Source: an uncultured Pseudomonadales bacterium (lineage in GTDB: Bacteria > Pseudomonadota > Gammaproteobacteria > Pseudomonadales > Azotimanducaceae). From it: a stretch of DNA of 64,000 bases. Each line of letters opens with the position of its first letter. The stretch's first letter is position 1. The notes below the pieces were generated by a model that searched no databases, was not told where the DNA came from, and saw nothing but the letters and a program-made list of their open reading frames with translations. The DNA lies in NCBI GenBank assembly GCA_958296405.1, contig OY282519.1, positions 914,132 to 978,131 of the forward strand, in the 5' to 3' direction. Both the position numbers and the translations under genes were made by a program. Shown piece by piece: positions 16,977-26,936 of the stretch.

Positions 16977-17190
16977 CAGTCTCCTGAGGCGCGCGCCAGT
17001 TGGTGTCGTCCTTGAGCCGTTAAGAAGTAAAAGGGGAGTCCGCTGTGGGCCCGGTGTGCAGGCCCGATGCCGGACGGCCATCGCCGCTTTGGGGTGGCTG
17101 CCGCGGGAAGCCTTGTGCGTCCATACGAATCCCCGCTCTGAGCCTAGACGGCTCAGGGCAAGCCCAACAGCGGCGTCATCGGGAGACGGC
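16977..17190 (+). ncRNA. ssrS: 6S RNA
   Basis: 6S RNA binds the sigma-70 RNA polymerase holoenzyme by imitating an open promoter and down-regulates transcription in stationary phase. The gene lies exactly between zapA and the 5-formyl-THF cyclo-ligase gene, its conserved location. The two ends pair (GTCTCC at 16979-16984 with GGAGAC at 17182-17187). The sequence follows the E. coli RNA: a CCTTGAGCCG segment in the 5' half, GGGAAGCCTTGTGCG in the middle, and the 3' hairpin CTGAGCC-TAGAC-GGCTCAG (17138-17156) followed by AGCGGCGTCAT. Exact ends are estimated. Confidence 0.87.
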
Positions 17191-17238
17191 ACCAAGCCGG
17201 GCGAGCGCTCGTCCCGCCTTGCGCCCAATGGCCGGCGC

Positions 17239-17835
17239 GTGACAGCGCCGGCCGGTGCCGCGCATGGTGCGCTGCTGTCATTGCGCCGGCGCTTGCGCGC
17301 CCGCCGCCGCGCCCTGACACCCGCCGAGCAAAGCCGCCACGCCACCGCCATTTGTCGCTGGTTGACAGCCTCGGCGCTGCCGCTCAAGGGCTGGGTTGCG
17401 GCCTATGCCGCCTTCGATGGCGAACCAGACGTGTGGCCCTTCATCGCCCGCCACCCGCGTTGCGCCCTGCCGGTGGTGGAGTCTGCGACGCGGATGACGT
17501 TCCGCTCCCACCGTGTCGGCGAGCCGCTCACCGCGAATCGCTTTGGCATCGCCGAACCGGCGCGGGGCGCCCCGGTGTCGGTGCTCAAGCTGTCCGCGGC
17601 GTTGACTCCATTGGTTGCCTTCGATGACGCCGGCCGGCGGCTTGGCATGGGCGCCGGCTTCTACGACCGCCGTTTCGCCGCTTGCCGCCACCCGGTGCTC
17701 ATCGGCGTCGCCCACGAATTGCAGCGCGTGCCGCGGCTTCGGCAACAGGATTGGGACGTGCCGTTGGATGCTGTGGTGACAGAGTCTGGCTGGCGCTGCT
17801 TCACGGCGCGGGGGCGCAACCTGCGGCTATACTGA
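17239..17835 (+). CDS. ygfA: 5-formyltetrahydrofolate cyclo-ligase
   Basis: 198 residues. Uses ATP to convert 5-formyl-THF to 5,10-methenyl-THF and so returns folate to the one-carbon pool. The N-terminus LRRRLRARRRALTPAEQSR and the C-terminal signature PLVAFDDAGRRLGMGAGFYD with the nucleotide-binding G-x-G-x-G-F-Y-D pattern are clear. GTG at 17239 is the best start by family alignment; the open frame upstream of it lies in the 6S RNA. The zapA-ssrS-ygfA order matches E. coli. Confidence 0.92.
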   Translation: MTAPAGAAHGALLSLRRRLRARRRALTPAEQSRHATAICRWLTASALPLKGWVAAYAAFDGEPDVWPFIARHPRCALPVVESATRMTFRSHRVGEPLTANRFGIAEPARGAPVSVLKLSAALTPLVAFDDAGRRLGMGAGFYDRRFAACRHPVLIGVAHELQRVPRLRQQDWDVPLDAVVTESGWRCFTARGRNLRLY

Positions 17836-17839
17836 GGCG

Positions 17840-18397
17840 GTGGCCGTTCGCAAGATCATCCGCATGGGGCACCCCAATCTGCGCCGGCCGGCCCGCCCGC
17901 TGTTGTTGGAAGAATTGCAGAGCGCCGAGCTGCAGCGATTGGTGGCGGACATGATCGACACGTTGCACGACTATGGCGGCGTCGGCCTCGCGGCGCCGCA
18001 GGTGAACGAGGGCGTGCGCCTTGCCATCGTGGAGGTGGCTGGCGGCGCCACCCGCTACGGCGAATTGCAGCAAGTGCCGCTCACCATCTGCGTGAACCCG
18101 GAAATCGACGTGCTCGACGAGCGCACGGCCGGCTACTGGGAGGGCTGCCTGTCCGTTCCGGGGCTGCGTGGCTATGTGGAGCGGCCGCAGAGCATCAGCG
18201 TGCGCTTCACGGATTTGCACGGCCAAGCGCAGTCGCTGCGCGCCGATGGCTTCCTCGCCACCATCTTTCAGCATGAGTTCGACCATCTCGATGGCCGCCT
18301 GTACATCGACCGCATTGAAGACCCGGCGAAACTCGCGTTCGAGGACGAATACGCGCGTTATGTCTTGCCGCTAGAAGCGGCGGACGCAAGCGCCTGA
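17840..18397 (+). CDS. def: Peptide deformylase
   Basis: 185 residues. Removes the formyl group from nascent peptide N-termini. All three motifs are present: GVGLAAPQ at 47-54, EGCLSVPG at 101-108 with metal ligand C103, and HEFDH at 145-149 with the two histidine ligands and catalytic glutamate. GTG start 4 nt after the cyclo-ligase stop. It is not beside fmt here; genomes often carry more than one deformylase, so this may be a second copy. Confidence 0.95.
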   Translation: MAVRKIIRMGHPNLRRPARPLLLEELQSAELQRLVADMIDTLHDYGGVGLAAPQVNEGVRLAIVEVAGGATRYGELQQVPLTICVNPEIDVLDERTAGYWEGCLSVPGLRGYVERPQSISVRFTDLHGQAQSLRADGFLATIFQHEFDHLDGRLYIDRIEDPAKLAFEDEYARYVLPLEAADASA

Positions 18398-18429
18398 CCC
18401 CCGGTTGCGCTGACCGGCGTCGCGCACCG

Positions 18430-19104
18430 ATGTCTCATGAGCAGGATGCCCTGAAACGCGCGGTCGCCGCCGCTGCCGTCGAGGAACTTGAATCGAAGCT
18501 CACGCGGGATGCGGTGGTGGGCGTGGGCACCGGGAGCACGGCCAACTTCTTCATCGATGCCTTGGCCGCCGTGCGCCACAAGTTCGACGCGGCCGTCTCC
18601 AGTTCCCTCGCTTCCACGGCGCGTTTGCGGGCGCATGGCATCCCGGTGCTGGAGCTGAACGCGGCGGCTGCCGTGGCGGTGTATGTCGATGGCGCGGACG
18701 AAGTGGACCCTTCCAAGGCCCTCATCAAGGGCGGCGGCGGCGCTTTGACCCAAGAGAAGATCGTTGCCACGGCGGCGGATGAGTTCATCTGCATCGTGGA
18801 TGGCTCGAAGTGCGTCGACCAACTCGGCCAGTTCCCGCTGCCTGTGGAGGTCATCCCCATGGCGCGGGGCTTGGCGGCGCGGGCGTTGGCGGCCCTCGGC
18901 GGGCAGCCGGCGTATCGCCAAGGCTTCGTGACGGATAACGGCCACGTCGTCCTCGACGTGCATGGCCTCGACTTGGGCGACCCAGATGCGCTCGAGCGGC
19001 AAGTGAACGGCATCGTGGGGGTGGTGGAAAACGGCCTCTTCGCCGCTCGGCGCCCGGACACGGTGTTGGTGGGCACGCCGACCGGCGTTGTGCGCCGCGC
19101 CTGA
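18430..19104 (+). CDS. rpiA: Ribose-5-phosphate isomerase A
   Basis: 224 residues. Interconverts ribose-5-phosphate and ribulose-5-phosphate in the pentose phosphate pathway. Signatures [33 protein letters not shown] and the catalytic glutamate in QEKIVA are intact. It lies 32 nt after def and converges with fba. tkt, a few kb away, belongs to the same pathway. Confidence 0.95.
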   Translation: MSHEQDALKRAVAAAAVEELESKLTRDAVVGVGTGSTANFFIDALAAVRHKFDAAVSSSLASTARLRAHGIPVLELNAAAAVAVYVDGADEVDPSKALIKGGGGALTQEKIVATAADEFICIVDGSKCVDQLGQFPLPVEVIPMARGLAARALAALGGQPAYRQGFVTDNGHVVLDVHGLDLGDPDALERQVNGIVGVVENGLFAARRPDTVLVGTPTGVVRRA

Positions 19105-19131
19105 AGCGTCGCTGCCCCCGGTCGCTGGCCG

Positions 19132-20154
19132 CTAGGCAGCCTCCTCCATCGCCGCGCCGTACTCTCCCAAGGTGGCAGCGCCGTTCAGCCGCGCCCGCAA
19201 GGCCAATTGCCGTTGCGCGGCCGCGGCGTTGGCTGCCTCGCCGGCCCAAGCCTGCAGCGCCGGCTCCTGCAGCGCGCGTCCGAACGAAAAGCTCAGCCGC
19301 CACGGGGCGTCGCCGCGTGCGTTCATGGCGTTCAGGTGCTCGGTGGCGCGCACCGCCGTTTGGCCGCCGGAGAGGAAAAAGATGCCGGGCACAGCCGCCG
19401 GCACGGTGCTCAAGAGGCATGCCAATGTGCGCTCCGCCACTTCGTCCACGCCCGCCTGCTGCGGGCAATCCTTGCCGGCCAACACCATCGATGGCTTCAG
19501 CACGGAACCTTCGAGATGCACGTCCTGCTCCGCCAACGCGGCGTACAGCGCGCGCAGCGTGACGCGGCTCACGGCGTCGCAGATGTCGATGTCGTGGTCG
19601 CCGTCCATCAGCACTTCGGGCTCGACGATGGGCACGATGCCGGCTTCTTGGCAGAACGCCGCGTACATCGCCAGCGCTTGGGCGTTGGCGCGGATGCAGG
19701 CGGTGCTTGGCAGCCCGTCGCCGATGGCGATGACAGCGCGCCACTTGGCGAACCGAGCGCCCAATTCCCGGTAGCCGTTCAAGCGTTCGCGCAAGCCGTC
19801 CAAGCCCAGTGTGGCCTTCTCGCCCGGGTGCAGCGGCATGGCCGCGGCGCCGGCATCCACCTTGATGCCAACGAGGCTGCCGGCCGCGGCGATCAGCGCT
19901 GGGAACGGCGTGTCGTCTGCGGTGGCTTGGCGGATGGTCTCGTCGAACAGGATGTAGCCCGAGAGATGCTCCGCGCAGCCGGGCGCGGTGAGCAGCAGTT
20001 CCCGATAGGCGCGCCGATTCGCTTCGTCGCAAGGCACGCCGATGCCGTCGAAGCGCCGCTTGCAGGTTGGGTGGCTCTCGTCCATCGCCAGGATGCCCTT
20101 GCCGGGGGCGGCCATGGCGTTCGCCGTGTCTTCAAGGGTCGTCCGCCAGCCCAT
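19132..20154 (-). CDS. Class I fructose-bisphosphate aldolase
   Basis: 340 residues of the class I (Schiff-base, metal-independent) aldolase family, which cleaves fructose-1,6-bisphosphate to triose phosphates. The N-terminus LEDTANAMAAPGKGILAMDES, the segment VPIVEPEVLMDGDHDI and the Schiff-base lysine region EGSVLKPSMVLAGKD are characteristic. The ATG at 20154 begins the conserved N-terminus; the upstream open frame (to 20214) is not family-like. It is the last gene of the operon tkt-pgk-hydrolase-D2HGDH-like-fba. Many gammaproteobacteria have a class II aldolase in the equivalent operon. Confidence 0.9.
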   Translation of the reverse strand: MGWRTTLEDTANAMAAPGKGILAMDESHPTCKRRFDGIGVPCDEANRRAYRELLLTAPGCAEHLSGYILFDETIRQATADDTPFPALIAAAGSLVGIKVDAGAAAMPLHPGEKATLGLDGLRERLNGYRELGARFAKWRAVIAIGDGLPSTACIRANAQALAMYAAFCQEAGIVPIVEPEVLMDGDHDIDICDAVSRVTLRALYAALAEQDVHLEGSVLKPSMVLAGKDCPQQAGVDEVAERTLACLLSTVPAAVPGIFFLSGGQTAVRATEHLNAMNARGDAPWRLSFSFGRALQEPALQAWAGEAANAAAAQRQLALRARLNGAATLGEYGAAMEEAA

Positions 20155-20220
20155 GCTCTCAGTCCGTTCGCCGCGGGAAACCCAAGTGTGTCCGAGTGCC
20201 GCCCGTGAGGGCAAGCGCTG

Positions 20221-21609
20221 TCAGGCGGCAAGCAGTTTGCCGGGATTCATCACGCCAAGCGGGTCAAAGACGCGCTTCACCGCGCGCATCAGCGCGATTT
20301 CCTGCTCACTGCGCGAAAACGTCAGGAAGTCGCGCTTGGTGAGGCCGACGCCGTGTTCGGCGGAAATGCTGCCCCGGTGGGACTGCACGGCCTCGAACAG
20401 GAGCGGGCTGATGCTTTGGCAACGCGCTTGGAACGCCTCAAGGGAAAGGTGCTCCGGCTTCAGGATGTTGAGGTGCAGGTTGCCGTCGCCGATGTGGCCG
20501 AACCAGCACACGTCGAAGGCTGGATAGCGTTGGGCGACGAGGTGGTCGATTTGGGTGAGGAACGCCGGCATGTCGGACACCCGCACGGCCAAATCGTTCT
20601 TGTGCGGTGTGCAGGACGCGATGCTCTCCGAGATGCCGTCGCGCAACGCCCAAAGCGCCTTGGCTTGCGCGTCGGATTGGCTCATCACGCCATCGGCGGC
20701 CCAGCCGGCCTGCAACACAGTTTGGAAGGCTTGCAGCGCCGCGACCTCCGCGTCCGCGTCGAACTCGATGAGCGCGTAGAACGGCGCCGGGGCGCCGAGG
20801 GGGCGCGGCCCGCCGCGGTGTGCGAGCACTTTCGTGAGCGCGAGCTCAGAGAAGAACTCGAACGCAGAGAGCGTGACGCTGGCCTGGAAGCGCTCCAGCA
20901 CCCGCAGAATGTCGGCGAAGCGTTCGATGCCCAGCACGATCACCCGCTGCGGGGCCGGCGCCGGCAGCAGCCGCATTTGCGCTTCCACCACAAAGCCCAG
21001 TGTGCCCTCGGCGCCGATGAAGAGATGGCGCAAGTCGTAGCCAGTGGCGTTCTTCACCAAGCCGTGGTTGCAGTCGAGCACGTCCCCGGCGCCAGTGACG
21101 ACCTTGAGGCCGGCAATCCAGTCTCGCGTCAGGCCATAGCGAATCACTTTGACGCCGCCGGCATTCGTGGCGACGTTGCCGCCGATTTGGCTCGTGCCGC
21201 TTGAGGCGAAGTCCACCGGGTAGAAGCAGCCACGCGCCGCGGCGTACTCCTGCAAGGCTTGCGTCGGCACCCCCGCTTGGCAGCGCACGAGCTGGTCCGT
21301 CGCGTTGAAATCGAGGATGCGGTTCATGCGGTCGAACGAGACGACCACCTCGCCGTTGGCGGCCACGGCACCACCAGAAAGCCCGGTGCGGCCACCCGAA
21401 GGCACCAAGCCAACGCGACGCTCGTTGGCGAGGCGCGTCACGGCCACCACCTCTGCGACGCTTTCGGGAAAGACGATGGCGAGCGGCGCGATGTTGAAGC
21501 CGCGCGTCCAGTCCGTGCCCCAGAACTTCAGGTCTTCGGGCGCAGTTTTGACGCGCCCGGGGCTGAAGATGGCTTCCAAGGCGTCGCGCATGGCCGGCAG
21601 TATAGCCAT
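20221..21609 (-). CDS. FAD-binding oxidoreductase, D-2-hydroxyglutarate dehydrogenase/GlcD-like
   Basis: 462 residues of the vanillyl-alcohol-oxidase-type flavoprotein family. The FAD-binding PCMH domain shows VPSGGRTGLSGGAV and SSGTSQIGGNVATNAGG; the C-terminal domain has HIGDGNLHLN with metal-binding histidines and ends EHGVGLTKRDF...MNPGKLL. D-2-hydroxyglutarate dehydrogenases are often linked to serA, because SerA can reduce 2-oxoglutarate to D-2-hydroxyglutarate; serA is in the same window about 16 kb away. Glycolate oxidase GlcD or a D-lactate dehydrogenase are alternatives that the sequence does not exclude, but glcE and glcF are absent here. Confidence 0.8.
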   Translation of the reverse strand: MAILPAMRDALEAIFSPGRVKTAPEDLKFWGTDWTRGFNIAPLAIVFPESVAEVVAVTRLANERRVGLVPSGGRTGLSGGAVAANGEVVVSFDRMNRILDFNATDQLVRCQAGVPTQALQEYAAARGCFYPVDFASSGTSQIGGNVATNAGGVKVIRYGLTRDWIAGLKVVTGAGDVLDCNHGLVKNATGYDLRHLFIGAEGTLGFVVEAQMRLLPAPAPQRVIVLGIERFADILRVLERFQASVTLSAFEFFSELALTKVLAHRGGPRPLGAPAPFYALIEFDADAEVAALQAFQTVLQAGWAADGVMSQSDAQAKALWALRDGISESIASCTPHKNDLAVRVSDMPAFLTQIDHLVAQRYPAFDVCWFGHIGDGNLHLNILKPEHLSLEAFQARCQSISPLLFEAVQSHRGSISAEHGVGLTKRDFLTFSRSEQEIALMRAVKRVFDPLGVMNPGKLLAA

Positions 21610-21640
21610 CGCTTCGCCGGCCTCCGCCTCTGTCGCCGCT

Positions 21641-22510
21641 CTATAGGCGCGTGTCCAAGAACGCGTGCATCTGACGCTGGGTCGCCGCGCTCTCGTTCAC
21701 CAAGTGATGGCGGGCGCCGGGAATCTCCAACAGGTCCACCTTGAACAGGCGCTGCAGCACGGCGAGGTTGTGGCGGGCGTCCACCGTGCCGTCGCGCCCG
21801 CCTTGCACGACGATGACGCGCTGATTGGTGGGCGGATGCGCCTCGAACCGCCGAATCCAGCGAGCCAGCGCCGTGGCCCACTGCACCGGCAGAGACCATG
21901 TTTGCAGCGGGTCTTCACGCAGGAAAGCGAGGAATGTCGTGTCCGTGGAGTTGCTCGGCGCCTCGCGCGGCAAGCGGGTGAGGAACGGCCGCGCCAGAGG
22001 GAGCGCGAGCCGTGCCAACGGCCAGCCCTTGGGCCGCACCAAGGGCGCCAGCAACACCGTCTTGTCGAAAGCCGGCGCCGCCGGCCGCATGAGGCGCTCC
22101 ATCAGCACCGCGCCGCCCATGCTCTGGCCCACAGCGCACAAGGGTCTTGGCAACGGCTCCTCCGTGGCCGCCAACACCGCCTGCAGCGCGTCCACATACA
22201 AGTCGAAGGAGGCGATGGTCGCCCGTTCCCCGGTCGATAGCCCGTGCCCCGGCTGATCGTAGGCCAGCACGGCGAAGCCGCGGCCCAAGAGGTAGCGGAT
22301 CAGGTGACCGTAAAGCCCCACATGGTCGTAGTAGCCATGCACCACCACTGCGGTGCCCTTGGGTGCGCCGGCGGGAGCGAAGCGCTGCGCCACGAGCCGT
22401 TCGCTTCCCCAGTGGACATCGAAGCACTGCTGGCCCAAGTCCAGGTCGTAGAAACGGCGGTAGTCCTCGCCGAAGCCGGACGCAGGGTTGAAGGCCCCCT
22501 CACCGCGCAC
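21641..22510 (-). CDS. Alpha/beta hydrolase (monoacylglycerol lipase/lysophospholipase-like)
   Basis: 289 residues. The oxyanion segment VVVHGYYDHVGLYGHL, nucleophile elbow GQSMGG and a late aspartate and histidine (QGGRDGTVD and GARHHLVNE) form the expected catalytic triad. The family hydrolyses acylglycerols or lysophospholipids; the real substrate is unknown. Start GTG at 22510 overlaps the pgk 3' end by 11 nt. It sits inside the glycolytic operon, where gap or pyk genes are found in related bacteria. Confidence 0.75.
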   Translation of the reverse strand: MRGEGAFNPASGFGEDYRRFYDLDLGQQCFDVHWGSERLVAQRFAPAGAPKGTAVVVHGYYDHVGLYGHLIRYLLGRGFAVLAYDQPGHGLSTGERATIASFDLYVDALQAVLAATEEPLPRPLCAVGQSMGGAVLMERLMRPAAPAFDKTVLLAPLVRPKGWPLARLALPLARPFLTRLPREAPSNSTDTTFLAFLREDPLQTWSLPVQWATALARWIRRFEAHPPTNQRVIVVQGGRDGTVDARHNLAVLQRLFKVDLLEIPGARHHLVNESAATQRQMHAFLDTRL

Positions 22511-23660
22511 GCGCTTTGAGCATCTCGATGGCGGGCAGCGGTTTGCCCTCGACGAACTCTAGGAAGGCGCCACCGCCGGTGGAAATGTATGACAGCCCAT
22601 CGCGCGCGCCGTTCTTGTCGATGGCTGCGATGGTGTCGCCGCCCCCGGCGATGGAGAAGGCGGCAGATTCGGCGATGGCTTCGGCAACCACGCGGGTGCC
22701 TTCGCCGAAGTGGTCGAGTTCGAACATGCCCAAAGGCCCGCTCCAAAGGATGGTGCCGGCGGATGCAAGCGCGGCCTTGGCTGCCCGCGCGCTCGCGGGG
22801 CCGATGTCCAGGATGCGCTCGTCCGCAGCCACCTCGCCACGGCGGCGCAGCACCGCGGACGTATCGGCCGGTTCGCCGCTCGCCGTCATCGCGTCCACCG
22901 GCGCCAACACCTCCACCTTCGCCTCGATGCGACGCGCCACATCGACCAAATCGGCGTCGAGGAGCGAGGCGCCGACCTGCCACCCGCGCGCAACGAGAAA
23001 GACATTGGCGACGCCGCCACCGACGATGATGCGGTCTGCAATGTCGGCCAATGCCTCCAAGGCGCGCAGCTTCGACGACGCCTTGGCGCCGCCCACCACG
23101 GCCACCAACGGGCGTGCGGGGTCGGCCAAGGCGCGCTGCAAGGCCGTCACCTCCGCTTCGAGCAGCGGCCCCGCGCAGGCGATGGCGGCGTGTCTGGCAA
23201 CGCCGTGGGTGGAAGCGTGGGCGCGGTGGGCCGTGGCGAAGGCGTCCATCACGAACACGTCAAAGGGCGCCGCCATGCGCCGCGCGAGCTCGTCGTCGTT
23301 CGTCAACTCGCCGTCTAGGAAGCGGATGTTCTCCAACAGCATGGCTTGGCCGGCCGCGATGTCGATGTCGAAGTTGCCGAGCGCCACCAACGGCACCTCT
23401 TGGCCGAGCCCTTCCCCTAGCAACTCGGCCGCGTGGGCCAACGAGAGCGAGCCGTCCCACTGCCCCGGCGTGGGGCGCCCGACATGCGACGCCACCATCA
23501 CCGCGGCGCCCTGCTCCACGCAATGGCGGATGGTCGGCAGCGCCGCTTCGATGCGGGCGGCGTTCTGCACCTCGCCGTTTCTGATGGGGGTGTTCAGATC
23601 TTCGCGGATGAGCACGCGCCGGCCTTTGAGCGGCACGTCGCGCATCGAGATCATTGGCAT
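22500..23660 (-). CDS. pgk: Phosphoglycerate kinase
   Basis: 386 residues. Transfers phosphate between 1,3-bisphosphoglycerate and ADP. The N-terminal domain shows [11 protein letters not shown] and [13 protein letters not shown]; the C-terminal domain [26 protein letters not shown] and [12 protein letters not shown]. The start MPM at 23660 aligns one-to-one with E. coli Pgk; an ATG at 23654 (ATGA overlap with the tkt stop) is an alternative. Both starts overlap the end of tkt, so the two are coupled. Confidence 0.95.
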   Translation of the reverse strand: MPMISMRDVPLKGRRVLIREDLNTPIRNGEVQNAARIEAALPTIRHCVEQGAAVMVASHVGRPTPGQWDGSLSLAHAAELLGEGLGQEVPLVALGNFDIDIAAGQAMLLENIRFLDGELTNDDELARRMAAPFDVFVMDAFATAHRAHASTHGVARHAAIACAGPLLEAEVTALQRALADPARPLVAVVGGAKASSKLRALEALADIADRIIVGGGVANVFLVARGWQVGASLLDADLVDVARRIEAKVEVLAPVDAMTASGEPADTSAVLRRRGEVAADERILDIGPASARAAKAALASAGTILWSGPLGMFELDHFGEGTRVVAEAIAESAAFSIAGGGDTIAAIDKNGARDGLSYISTGGGAFLEFVEGKPLPAIEMLKARAR

Positions 23661-25636
23661 CGGGCGCAGACTTCTTTGATGGCGGCCACCACCGCCGGCG
23701 CGTTCATGCCCAAGGCGTCCATGGCTTCGGCGCCGGGCGCGGAGAGGCCAAAGCTGCTGATGCCGACGACGGCGCCGTCGAGGCCCACGAACCGCCGCCA
23801 AATGTCGGGATGCCCCGCTTCCACGGCCACGCGGGCGCGGCAGCCAGGCGGCAGTACAGCATCTTGGTACGCCGCCTCTTGGCTTAGGAACACGTCCACG
23901 CTGGGCATGGACACCACCCGCGCGCCCAAGGGTTCCACCGCCTGCGCCGCGGCGACGGCGAGTTCCACTTCGGAGCCGGTGGCGATGACGATGACATCCA
24001 GGTCGCCGGCTTCGGCGCGCAGCACATAGCCACCCTTGGCGATGGCGCTCGCGTCTTCCCGGGGCTGGCAAGGGATTTTTTGCCGGGTGAGCGCCAAGGC
24101 AGTGGGGCCGTCGCGCCGCGTCAGCGCCGCCGCCCAGGCGTAGGCCGTCTCCACGGCGTCGCATGGGCGCCACAGCGAGAGATTCGGCGTCGTCCTGAGA
24201 TTGGCGAGCTGCTCCACGGGCTGATGGGTTGGCCCATCCTCGCCAAGGGCCACGCTGTCATGGGAGTAGACGAGGATGTTGCGCACGCCCATCAGCGAGG
24301 CCAACCGCACCGCGTTGCGCGCGTATTCCATGAACACGAGGAACGTGCCGGCGTAAGGGATGATGCCGCCGTGCAGCGCCATGCCATTGGTGATGGCGGT
24401 CATGCCGAACTCGCGGACGCCGTAGCTCATGTAGCGGCCACCCTCGGCAAGGCTGCCGGCGCCGTTCCAGCGGGTGCCGTTGGAGCTCGTCAAATCCGCG
24501 GAGCCGCCGAAGAGCTCAGGCAGGTTCGGGCCGAGCGCGTTGAGGCACGCCTGCGACGCCTTGCGCGTCTCCAGCGCTTCGCCGGCGGCTTGCGCGGTTT
24601 CGGCATAGGCGAACAGCGCATCGCTCCAACCTGGGGGCAGTGCGCCGTTCATGCGCCGCTCGAACTCGGCGGCCAGCTCTGGATGGGCGCTTCGGCAACG
24701 GTTGAGGACGCGCTGCCAAGCTGCCTCGTGGTCGGCGCCGGCAGCGGTCATGTCCCAGGCTGCATGGATGTCGGCGGGAATCTCGAAGGGCGCATGCGGC
24801 CAGCCAAGGCGCTGCCGCGCCGCGGCGATCTCGGCGGCGCCCAACGCGGAGCCGTGGGCATCCGCCGAGCCTTCCTTGTTGGGGGCGCCGAAGCCGATCA
24901 CGGTCTTGCAGCAGATCAGCGTTGGCCGCTCGGCCTCGCCCATGGCCGCCTGCAGCGCGGCGCGCACGCTGTCCGCATCGTGTCCGTTCACGTCGGGCAG
25001 GACGTGCCAGCCGTAGGCGCGAAAGCGCGCCGCCACATCTTCGGTGTGCCAGCCCGTCGTCTCGCCGTCGATGGAGATGCCGTTGTCGTCGTAGATGCAG
25101 GTGAGCTTGCCGAGGCCCAAGGTGGCCGCCAGCGCGCTCGCCTCGTGGGAAACGCCTTCCATCATGCAGCCGTCCCCGGCGAACACCCATGTGCGGTGAT
25201 CGACCAGCGCCAAGCCTTCGCGGTTGAACTCGCGCGCCAGCAGCGCCTCCGCAAACGCGAGCCCCACGGCGTTGGCCATGCCCTGGCCGAGCGGCCCCGT
25301 GGTCGTCTCAACGCCTGGGCAGTGGCCACGCTCCGGATGCCCCGGCGTCTTCGAGCCGAGTTGTCGGAACCGCTTGAGGTCGTCGATGCTGACGTCGTAG
25401 CCGGTGAGGTGCAGCGCCGCATACAGCAGCATCGAGCCGTGGCCGTTGGAAACCACCACCCGGTCGCGGTTCCACCAGTCGGGATTGGCTGGGTTGTGGC
25501 GCAGCACCTCGCGCCACAACACTTCCGCCACGTCGGCGAGCCCCATGGGCATGCCGGGATGGCCGCTGTTGGCGCGTTCGACCGCGTCCATCGCGAGCGC
25601 CCGGATGGCGTTCGCGCGGTCCTGTCGGGAGGGCAT
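23651..25636 (-). CDS. tkt: Transketolase
   Basis: 661 residues. Thiamine-diphosphate enzyme of the pentose phosphate pathway. N-terminal [18 protein letters not shown], the ThDP/Mg motif [13 protein letters not shown]...[10 protein letters not shown], and the pyrimidine-domain sequences GVREFGM and [18 protein letters not shown] are all present. The ATG at 25636 is 108 bp from the divergent metK gene, so both promoters probably lie in that gap. First gene of the tkt-pgk-...-fba operon; no gap gene lies between tkt and pgk. Confidence 0.96.
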   Translation of the reverse strand: MPSRQDRANAIRALAMDAVERANSGHPGMPMGLADVAEVLWREVLRHNPANPDWWNRDRVVVSNGHGSMLLYAALHLTGYDVSIDDLKRFRQLGSKTPGHPERGHCPGVETTTGPLGQGMANAVGLAFAEALLAREFNREGLALVDHRTWVFAGDGCMMEGVSHEASALAATLGLGKLTCIYDDNGISIDGETTGWHTEDVAARFRAYGWHVLPDVNGHDADSVRAALQAAMGEAERPTLICCKTVIGFGAPNKEGSADAHGSALGAAEIAAARQRLGWPHAPFEIPADIHAAWDMTAAGADHEAAWQRVLNRCRSAHPELAAEFERRMNGALPPGWSDALFAYAETAQAAGEALETRKASQACLNALGPNLPELFGGSADLTSSNGTRWNGAGSLAEGGRYMSYGVREFGMTAITNGMALHGGIIPYAGTFLVFMEYARNAVRLASLMGVRNILVYSHDSVALGEDGPTHQPVEQLANLRTTPNLSLWRPCDAVETAYAWAAALTRRDGPTALALTRQKIPCQPREDASAIAKGGYVLRAEAGDLDVIVIATGSEVELAVAAAQAVEPLGARVVSMPSVDVFLSQEAAYQDAVLPPGCRARVAVEAGHPDIWRRFVGLDGAVVGISSFGLSAPGAEAMDALGMNAPAVVAAIKEVCARCQ

Positions 25637-25712
25637 GGGCGTCTCGGAACATGTGGCCGAAAAGCGGAGTATCCCAAAAGGGGGCGCAAGGTTCTCGGCG
25701 CCGGCGGTGCGA

Positions 25713-25718
25713 TACAAT
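25713..25718 (+). promoter_or_regulatory. Candidate -10 box for metK
   Basis: TACAAT occurs 26 nt before the metK ATG in the 108-bp divergent tkt/metK gap and matches the sigma-70 -10 consensus at five of six positions. A convincing -35 element was not seen. No SAM or SAH riboswitch fold was recognised in the short leader. Confidence 0.45.
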
Positions 25719-25744
25719 GGCGCGCCCGCCCAGCGGACGATTCC

Positions 25745-26899
25745 ATGCCCGGTTTCAGCGTATTCACTTCCGAATCCGTGTCGGAAGCGCATCCCGACAA
25801 AATGGCCGATCAGATTTCGGATGCGGTGCTCGACGCCATGTTGGAGCAGGACGCCGAGGCGCGCGTGGCCTGCGAGACGCTCATCAAAACCGGCATCGTG
25901 GTGCTTGCCGGAGAGTTCCGCTCCAGCGCCAAGGTGGATTTGGACCGCTTGACGCGCCGCGTCATTCGCGAAATCGGCTATGACGACCCGGCCCTCGGCT
26001 TTGATCCGGCGAGTTGCGCTGTCATCAACGCGCTGGGGCAGCAGTCCGCAGACATCGCCGTCGGCGTGGATGCAACGTCCGAGCGGGAGCAGGGCGCCGG
26101 AGACCAAGGCCTCATGTTCGGCTACGCCAGCGACGAGACGGACGTGCTGATGCCGGCGCCCATCACCTTCGCGCAACGGCTGATGCGCCGCCATGCTGAC
26201 GTGCGCCGCAATGGCGCGGTTGGCTTCCTGCGCCCAGACGCCAAGAGCCAGGTGACGCTGCGCTACGACGGCGACGAGCCGGTCGGCGTGGATGCCGTGG
26301 TGCTCTCCACCCAACACGCCCCCGATGCATCGCCCACCGACATCGAGGAAGCGGTGATGGAGGAAATCATCAAGCCAGTGCTGCCGGGCAACTGGCTCAC
26401 CGGGGAGACGGCGTATCACATCAACCCCACCGGCAGTTTCGTCACCGGCGGCCCCGCCGCGGACTGCGGCCTCACCGGGCGCAAGATCATCGTGGACACC
26501 TACGGCGGCATGGCGCGGCATGGGGGCGGCGCGTTCTCAGGCAAGGATCCATCGAAGGTGGACCGTTCCGGCGCCTACGCGGGGCGCTATGTGGCGAAGA
26601 ACATCGTTGCCGCCGGCCTCGCCAAACGCTGCGAGATCCAAGTGAGCTACGCCATCGGCATCGCCGAACCCACATCTATCCGCGTCGAGACCTTTGGCAC
26701 CGGCACGGTGGACGATGCGAGCATTGAACGCTTGGTGCGCGAGCACTTCGATCTCCGCCCGCGCGGCCTCATCGACATGCTTGACCTGAAGCGGCCGATC
26801 TATCGCGCCACCGCCGCCTACGGCCACTTCGGACGCGATGAGGGCGACTTCACATGGGAACGCACAGACAAGGCGCAGACGCTGGCCGCCGCGCTTTAG
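25745..26899 (+). CDS. metK: S-adenosylmethionine synthetase
   Basis: 384 residues. Makes SAM from methionine and ATP. Begins [20 protein letters not shown] with the ATP-binding histidine, has [12 protein letters not shown], the lysine-rich [10 protein letters not shown], and the C-terminal P-loop [19 protein letters not shown]. The ATG at 25745 matches the family start. The metK/tkt divergent arrangement is shared with Pseudomonas relatives. A 37-bp gap precedes gshB. Confidence 0.96.
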   Translation: MPGFSVFTSESVSEAHPDKMADQISDAVLDAMLEQDAEARVACETLIKTGIVVLAGEFRSSAKVDLDRLTRRVIREIGYDDPALGFDPASCAVINALGQQSADIAVGVDATSEREQGAGDQGLMFGYASDETDVLMPAPITFAQRLMRRHADVRRNGAVGFLRPDAKSQVTLRYDGDEPVGVDAVVLSTQHAPDASPTDIEEAVMEEIIKPVLPGNWLTGETAYHINPTGSFVTGGPAADCGLTGRKIIVDTYGGMARHGGGAFSGKDPSKVDRSGAYAGRYVAKNIVAAGLAKRCEIQVSYAIGIAEPTSIRVETFGTGTVDDASIERLVREHFDLRPRGLIDMLDLKRPIYRATAAYGHFGRDEGDFTWERTDKAQTLAAAL

Positions 26900-26936
26900 C
26901 GCACCGCGCCGCGCCCGCATAAGGCCAGCGCAAGCC

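Noticed and set aside
24080-25744. Long upstream extension of the metK frame across tkt
   Set aside because: Family alignment and the divergent tkt gene place the metK start at 25745.
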